From Zygaena filipendulae (taxonomy: Eukaryota; Arthropoda; Insecta; Lepidoptera; Zygaenidae): a stretch of DNA of 64,000 nucleotides. Made by a program: the position numbers and the translations under genes. Positions 52,501 through 61,500 of this stretch are shown here, in pieces (the stretch's first letter is position 1; the number at the start of each line of letters is the position of its first letter). The stretch lies in contig OU015655.1 in NCBI GenBank assembly GCA_907165275.2, forward strand, positions 14,334,501 through 14,398,500. The letters are read 5' to 3'. The notes under the pieces were generated by a model. The model saw only the letters and a program-made list of their open reading frames with translations. It was not told where the DNA came from and did no database searches.

Positions 52501-55500
52501 TCTTTTACTTCGCTTTAACGTGGATAAGAGCTAGTTTTATACGTTTTTTATAACAAAAATACTATATCTTATCAACAAGAAAGTTTTTCTTTTATAGTCA
52601 ATACCAAAATCCGCGCAGAAATGTTTAATTAAAAAATACTATAGAAATATCGTACGAAAACCAATCCTGACCATCCGTTTTAAACGTTTAAAATAAATCC
52701 ACCCAGAGCCATATAGTAGCTATGTGCCCCATAACAGTATCACTCGGCTTCCGGTCAACGGGTCTTAATATCAAGCCGCTGACAATTAAAACAATAATTG
52801 CAATTATCGCAGCTGCACGCCGCGCCGCGCCGGCTTTTATTAGAACTAGAACGATTATTGTGGGCGGCCGTACGTCGTACATACGACAACGTATTGTATG
52901 GGCGGTGATAACATGCCCGCTATTTGTTGTCATAATATCTAAGCCGGTACGTGACGCTGTTACCGGCTAAGCCTTCGCATACTGCCAATTCCTCACGATC
53001 ACACCACGATCGTTCGATATGACACCAGCCCGACTGAAGGAGTATTCGAAATTCGATATTAAAAAAAAAAGAAAAAAGTTTGGCAGTTTAAAAAAAAAGG
53101 AATAAAAAATTACTATTACAAATTTAATTTCCAATAGATACAGTACTAGCTGACCCATGCGGTTTCACCCGCGGTAATTTCGGAGTTATCGTTCGAATTC
53201 CGGGATAAAAAGTAGTCTATGTCACTCAGGATCACTTTAGCACCCTATAATTGATTTTTTTTTAAATCGGTTCAGTAGGTATATCCAGAGATTACCCCCT
53301 ACAAACTCACAAACTCTGGAGTTCCCGCGGGAGTTCCGGGATAAAAAGTACCTTACGTCACTCAGGATCAATGTAGCTTCCTATAAATGAAATAATATTC
53401 AAAATCGGTTCAGTAGATCCAGAGATAGCTGTTCTCCCGTGGTTTTACCCGTGGCAAATACGGAGATCCCGCGGGAATTGCGGAACAAAAAGTACCCTAT
53501 GTCCTTCTCTGTACCCCTGAAAACGTGTAGTATGCAAAAGGAGATTGCGCCGTAATATGATATGAGCTCCGTCCCAAAACTTTATGTGGATGATTTCTTT
53601 TAAGAATAGCTGTTCCGCGCAGTCTCACCCGCGGCAATTACGGAGTTCCCGTGGGAATTCCGGATTACAATATAGCCTATGCTACTCAGAGATAGTGTAG
53701 AATTCTAATGGTGAAAGAATTTTTGAAAACGGTCCAGTAGTTTTTGATGTACAACAAACAAAAAAACAAACAAACAAACAAAAAATCAAATCTTTCCTCT
53801 TTATAATATTAGTATAGATTGCCCCCAAGATAGGTAACTAAAATCAAAAAAATAAAAGTAAAAGACGGAGTAAAAGGTAGCCTTGTTGGTATAGAGGCCT
53901 TCAAACAGCTTCTTCCTTCCGGAAATATAATACAATATAGTAAATATTGCGACGTCAGTTGAATTTTAAAATCGATATTTCTGCGATATTTCCTGGCTGT
54001 ATTCACCTACGTTGTATTTGCTTCAGAATTATTTTGTTTAAAAAGTTGCACTAAAATTCAAACTTAAAAGTTGCTTTCACCGAAGACACTTTTACTCACA
54101 GAAGTCATCGGTATGGTCTCAAACGAAATAGTCTTCTTATTTGGTTGAGGGTACGGGCGTACGGCGAGTCTTTAAAAATAGTAAATACGAGTAATACTCT
54201 TACTAAGAAACCAAACTTTATTGCACGCTTGAAACAGAAAGCAGCTTTCTTTCAAAAGAAAGAAAAATGAAGGCTCATTACTGTTTTACACAAATATCTA
54301 CAGCGACTTGCCTCAGAAACGACCTGACAGGTTTTGGACTATTCAGGAGTCTTACTACTGCTTAATTCTTTATTCAGAGAACGTATTTTAAAGTATGTAT
54401 TTACCTACACTTTACTCACAACACAATAACCTATACTTACCTAAATTTTATTTATTTTGAACCTACGAGTATATAAGGCAGCTTCAAAACAAACTTCATG
54501 ACACACAAGTCAAATAAGTATTTGCATTCCGTTCCAAAAGAACTACTAGTACGTATATTTATTAACGAAACATGATTTTATTTTCATATCCAATATCAAA
54601 TACCAGTCGAGCGTTCGCAACATGGTTGGGACGTACCAGCTATTGCGTGTTTACTACTCATGTCTTTAAAATGGATTTTGAACGGGAGCAACTACATATT
54701 AAATGGTTTATCTACATATTTGTAGAAACCACGTACCCGCACTACAAGCCAGCGCACCAACCTCTCCCGGGTATGTACGGACAGATCGCGATATTGGCTT
54801 GCACTGAATAAATTGAATCCAGATATGTACTCATTGCTATCTCGAAAGATTTTTATCTACAGCCTCGGTTTGAATATGAAATGTTGTTTTATCAGTGCCC
54901 CTCTCCGTGTAATGAAATGGAACAGCATGCCAAGTGGCTGGATAGCTACTTTGTTCACTGCGTGTCTGTCTTTTTGCTCACTGATGTTAATATTATTCTA
55001 CTTATTCTACGGTCGTAACCGATATTGAAACTAATTAAAACCATGGTACCTTGAGAAGTTTGTCTACAGTAAAAAGAAAAATTAAAAGGTAACAAAAATA
55101 CGAACTTTAAGAACATATAAGACAAGGCTGCATCGCCAAATCTATACATACATACGTGTTCATAATAATAAAACTGTTGGTATGTTTGTACATCATATAA
55201 AAAAAAATTAGTCCTCATGCTCAGTGTTCTATACAAATTTGCCCCCCTATTTCACCCCCTTAGGGGTAGATTTTTCAAAAATCCTATTTTATCGGATGCC
55301 TACGTCATACAAAGAACACACCCTCCAAGTTTCAGGTCTCTACGATCAGCGGTTTAGGCTGTGCGTTGATCCGTCAGTCAGTCATTTAGGACATGTTTTG
55401 GACAAAGCATTTTATATGTATATATAGGTATAATTTATTGCATATGTGTATTGTGTATATTGCATACATATTTTATAGCAACGCTATCTCCTAAGTGGGG

Positions 55501-58500
55501 TTGGTTGGTCTCATCCGGATAGGCAGTCGGTTCCTAACATGAAGTGTATTAGTAAAACGCCCCAGGGAAAGCAGAACTACCGGTGATTGGTCCTCTAGCC
55601 AATGCCAAACGTTGCTTGTAGCTACAGCATTGAGAAGGAATGTGTTAGGATGTTATATTATTAAAGGATATCATACCGAGCAACATTGTTTATTACTACT
55701 TATATGCCTATACTAGCTGCGCCCTGCGATTTCACTCGCGGTAATTTCGGAGTTCCCGCGGGAATTCCGGTCCTCTGTACCCCTGAAAACGTGCATGCCA
55801 AATTTCATTCAAATATGTTCAGCCGTTTTTGCGTGATTGAGTAAACGTATGCGAGGATAAGAGCTTTAAATTTATCGTCACTGCTCAGCTCCTATGCGTC
55901 TTAGCGTTAAGTTATATAGCCTATAACCTGCCCAGGAGTATGGACTACAATCGTACCAAGTTTGGTTAAAATCCCTTATGAAGTTTTTGACCCATGCGTG
56001 CACATACAGACGGACAGACAGACAGCCAGACAAAAAAAATACTGATTGCATTTTTGGCATCAGTATTGATCACCATTCATCCTCCAATATTAATTTTGAA
56101 TATATATTCAATGTACAGAATTGACCTCTCTACAGTTTTATTATAAGTATATATATAGATGTACCTACTACTGTGCACGAGTTACAGGGACTCGGGCACT
56201 CTTTGTTGTACCTACTGCGTTAAAAAGGGGTGTTTTAGAGCCCCTCAAACTAATCAGATTTCAAGTATTTTAACATTATTTTATTGTCAATGTGTAGTTT
56301 CCATATTCTTAACATAAGCAAAGCTATTACACGGTGTTACAGAAAGATGTAGTCATATTTCATGACCGCGATCTGGTAATGTTATACAATAATATGTCAG
56401 TGGTATTTAGCCAAAAAAACCTAACTTTATAATTTCACAACCGAAAGGAAAAATATTTTTAACCACTACTTCCGTAACAAAATAAATATGTCACATCACT
56501 AAGTAGGTCATAACTCGGTTATAGGTGAAGGGTTCAAGAGCGTTTAATAAAACTTATAGATAAGACTAAGATAAAAGACAAATATTGCTTTTAAGATGGT
56601 TTATTTCATCGTACTGGTTCCGTTAATTGTGTCAAAACATTGAAAAAAGAAAGAAAGAAAGATTTATTTAATCAAGATAAATGAACATAATTATATAGAA
56701 CAACACAAATGAAAATAATTAAAGAATAACAAAATAAATAATAACAAAATAAAGAAAACCAAAATAAAGAATACCGAAATAAAACTAAATAAGAAACAAT
56801 ACTATATTTTGTCTTTTGTGTGGTATGTCTTCGAACTCAAAATGAACCTTTGCCGATAATAACGTGAACACAATCGTCAAATATCACCACACCTTTCTGT
56901 AACATCCTGTAAAGTCACTTTAATTTTTTTTAAAAGCTTACATTCAACGTATGTATAATGTATAAAGAAGATTGGGCATTAGAACAATATGATTTATGCA
57001 GCTAATATTATATACCTACACGCTACGTAGTCGCTGTATGAACTTGGTAGTATATAACATAGATGATTGATCCAAGCGCTCGGGATACACCGAACCCGAT
57101 TGGATATTACCTCGCGCTAGTGTATATCTAAGAATGTTATATAACTCGCTCTCACCTACGCGAAGCTCCCAAATCAGCTGGCGTACTATAAATATTATTT
57201 ATTGCTTCCTGCTCGACCTTTGGGGGTTTAAAATAGAGATGCAAATATCCTAAGAGGGAACGCCTCATATTGCGATTTATGTACCTAAGTCCCGGTGAAT
57301 TTCGCAATAGGTCAAGCAAGTGTTGCATAAGTCAACGGTCACAAACAGGCGCACCACTCTCGGTGCAGATGTTGCACCTACTCCTGTACAGCAACATTGG
57401 AGTTACTTATACATATTTATGTTGTGTAATTTTGTTGTCATTCTGTGTGAGTAGTTTTCTAAGAGATATTATCTAGTGTGAAATGTACTGATAGGTACTC
57501 ACCTACATTCTTATATTACTGTTCGTATTTCTCGCTAAAACGCCAGGCTCGACCGATGTGAATAATCTCTTTTTTTGTTAGATTCGTAATTAACACGAGA
57601 AAGTTTGTATTAAAGAAAATTGGGAGTTCCTTCGGGAATTCCGAAACCCACGCGAGCGAAACCATGGGCACAGCTAGTACTATAAAATGTATTAAGATTC
57701 AATTTTTCATATAATCGAGAGATTTTAGACTTTTTCGAAAAAGACTTACGGACCTAAGTATAAGTATAATATGATTTATTCGCAATTTCTTTATAATACT
57801 TTTCAAAACAGTCTCGTATCCCAAGTTAGTTACTAACGACTTTCGACACAGGTATTCAATGTAAAGGTAATAGCCACGCTCTCTCCCGCAAAGAAAAACC
57901 ATAAAGAACGCAGTCTTATAGCTGTAAGCTGGGCTGCACTGCGCCAGACGAGCCACTCGCGCCCCTTTCGCTGACTATACCCTTTATCGTGATACTTATT
58001 CACTGATATTAAAAAAGTTAATCCGGAAACACAACACTAACACCGCCTCGCTTCTCGCGTTGCTGTTATCTTAGGCGTCTATGGCGAAACAAAAACTTTT
58101 TAAGTGCCTACCTACTCCGTTGCGTCGGACGTCTCTTTATACCCATGCACTATTTTTCAAATTCAAATCAAACTAGGTACATCGTTTGCATTATGTTAGA
58201 TTTTTCCGCGGGATTCTGCTGACGACCTTCTTTCTTTCCTTGAAGCTAAGTATATAACCGAATGATGATAGTAAAAATACCTCTCCTTCAATTAGTACCT
58301 AATATATAACTTAATTAAAGTGCCTATGTGATACGTATCTTGCTCTCTCCGAACTTGAATTGTTTTGTGCTGTGCCCTATAAACAGCGTCCATAAAGAAC
58401 TGTTTACTATCTCAACACCTTATGTTACTTAATGGATATGCAATAAATAAATAAATATTCTTAGACAATATATGACTGAAAATCAGCTCTAGGAGTGCCC

Positions 58501-61500
58501 GCACTCGTAGCAACATGCCGAGGCAGTGAAAATTTTGGTCATGGAGACGCACCACACAAACACTTCTAGCTGTGATTTGTTCTCATAATATTGTCATATT
58601 TTTTTTTTGTTAAATCATGTTTGTAAAAAATAATTGTAATTGTGTTGTGTCTGTGTTTCCAAATAAATGCCTTTTCTTTCTTTCTTTCTTATATAATTAT
58701 ACTCGTAGATCTCGAATCAACAAGCACTTGATAACGTTTGAACTATTCGAAATATACAGTGATAATAAAGGGTATACTAGCTCATTGGCTTATTCAATAT
58801 TTTATTTTATTTGTTTACTTGTTCGCTTGAATTAAATCCTATTTTAAATTAAGAGTTTCATTGGGAACTATTTCAAGTACCTTCCAAGATTAACCAACAC
58901 ACGACGAAACACGTAAAATATCACCAAGTTTGACTTTAGTAAGTAGCCCAGCGGTTAAGTCTAAATAACATGTCGAACAAAAGTTTTCTTAATATAATAT
59001 AGTAGCTTTTTCCCGCAGTTTCACCCGCGTTAATTTCGGAGATCCCGTGGGAATTCAGCGACAAAGTACCCTATATCCTTTTCTGTACCCGTAACAACGG
59101 GTCGTATGCAAAATTTTACGCAGTATCGTCCGCGTTAATATCAGAGTTCCCGCAGGAATTCAGGGACAAAAAGGATCCTTTGTCCTTCTTCGTACCTCTA
59201 ACAACATGTATGCAAAATTACATGATGACCGGTCGAGCCGTCTAAGCGTGAAAGCGTTACTAACAGACAGACCGACAGACACGGACAGAGTTACTAACGC
59301 AATTATAAATAATATTATGAGTAAGGATTAGAAGGGATTGACTTTAGCAATGAAGAAAATTACCTCACCTGGAAATTTAGTGAAACTAGAGATGCTAGGT
59401 ATAATACAATTTACGTTAATAAAGTTACTAAACCATTCACCTCGTCTCAAGAGCGGATTTACCAAATTTAATATATAAACCATGTTGAATTTGTAAGCAA
59501 CATTTTGGCATTTGAAACTACCCAAGGGACCTGTCCAAAATCGCTGAGGGAACAAACTCATAACAATGTTACCTAATCCGTGTATTCAATAGACAAGATA
59601 AAATGTATGTGTGGATCCTATTATACATCTTTGACTAAGGTTAACGATGATTTCAAGACATAAAGTGTCCGATCCCTCCTTTCATAAGACTGCCTGAGCT
59701 ATTAAATCACATGATTTTACACGTCGATCAGTGCCAAAGAAACTCAAAATTGCAATTTTACTTTAATGACCAAAATTAATGCCTAACAAAATTGTGGCAA
59801 GAAAACTTTATTTATGATAATCGTTTTTAATTTGTATAATTTACATGAAAGTATAATAGAGTTAATAGAGTTACTTTCAAATTAATTTTACATTTTTACT
59901 ATGTATATATAACTATGTATTTAATTTTATTGAACCCATATGAATGTAATGAATATTACGAATAAATATATGTATCCATATGCATACGCTGTTGATAAAA
60001 AATGCCCCCTACCGGGAGTCGAACTCGGAAAATCATCGTTTTCGTAGCGACATAATTAAGTGCTCCATCAATCGGGGCGCCAAAAGTTAAAATGTTGTGA
60101 ATAAATGTAATGAAAATGTTACATACCATCGTGGGAATCGTACATGTAAATAATTTCCTTCCATCCGTAATGCAGGATCGTGTCCACTATCGCCCTGTGG
60201 TAGTCCGGTCGCATGCTCACCGCGTGGTCTATGAGACCCGACGAAGGCGGGATAACCTGTTCGAAAATTGAAATAGTACTTATGACATTGCGTTTATATC
60301 ATAAATCTATGGTTTCCGCGACAAAAACTGATAGGTTAGTGTGGAATCAAAGAGATCTGTGTAGTGACGTATTATTATCATAATGTACTTTTGTTGAATT
60401 TTACTTTTAGATATCCATTTAACATTTATGTTATTTGATAATACAGGTGAAATGGGACCAAATAAACCTCCTTCTTTGAAGTCAGTTAATTAATATCAAC
60501 GGGCATGGTAAATATCATACGGTAAGTCTCATAATTCTGGAATGAAGAATAATTTGTGTATAAAGACTTGGATTGAAGACTAAAGAACGGCGGGTCGATT
60601 GCATATATTGTTTATGGACATAAAATATTAACTTCTCCAAAAATAATAGTCAGCAATCTTAGCCATGATTCTTTACAATTATTCTCCCCTATATTGTTAC
60701 CTAACTGAGACGGAATTGAATCAGAGTAATGAGCGTCCGTGAAATCTTCAGAGTTCAGACAGCCATTTGGAGAGACCCGTCTCGAGTCCATTTGTATTCA
60801 TCAAAGCTAACGCTGGACCGAAACTGTCTGTTTTGGGAAACGTCAAGACGAGAGGGACAGAAAAAATATACGTATAACCATTAGAGATAGTTCCTGTTGT
60901 TTTATGTACTTAGGGTAAGGAGATTACCGGCCCTCTTACTGCTGACAACCTTGTTGTTGTTTATTTTATTGTTGAACAGTTATTTTAATTTATTTTATAA
61001 TTTTAGGGGAGGGGGGCATAACGGGGACGATAAGAAAAATTGACAGTAAAAGTATGAACAAAACATATTTATGAATTAAAACTAATCACAACACTTTGTT
61101 GACATATTAAATTTTCATTTGGCATAGAATTTGGTTCATTAACTAATAAAATGATGTTTCTAATTCTAGTTTTTCGAAACCCTTATGAAAACTCCATCGT
61201 GCCCCAGGGTAGGGGCAGGATGAGGTAACCGATTCGGGGCAGTACGGGGTACCACGTCAATTGCCTGTTTCATACTTTCTATAGACCAACTGCTTTCGAA
61301 CTCTTCTTTTTGTAAAATAAAATAACTTAAAAACAGATCATTCCTTCAAACTACTTACGTGACAGAGGCATAACGGGAACATACTTAAGGGGCACGATGG
61401 GGTACCCTATTGTGCCCCAGAGGTACGTCCCCGTTATGCTCCCATGTCAAAAATTGTCAATAATGAATTAAAAAATCGAATCAAAAGTTAGAGTGATTTT

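Larger units (their letters stand above)
45246..60126. other. 14.9-kb intron of the GluR gene
   Basis: No exon was recognised. It carries the GGGGCC and GGGGCGA tracts, about a dozen hairpin-ended repeats, LINE-like tails, a SINE body, a 'GGGTTCCGTACC' TIR element and a GC-rich patch at 52690-53040. The stretches 49700-50040, 54010-55220 and 56170-57600 hold nothing I can name. Confidence 0.6.

Noticed and set aside
52722..52970. 83-codon plus-strand frame in a GC-rich patch as a gene
   Set aside because: No domain, no splice context, and an equally long frame on the other strand.
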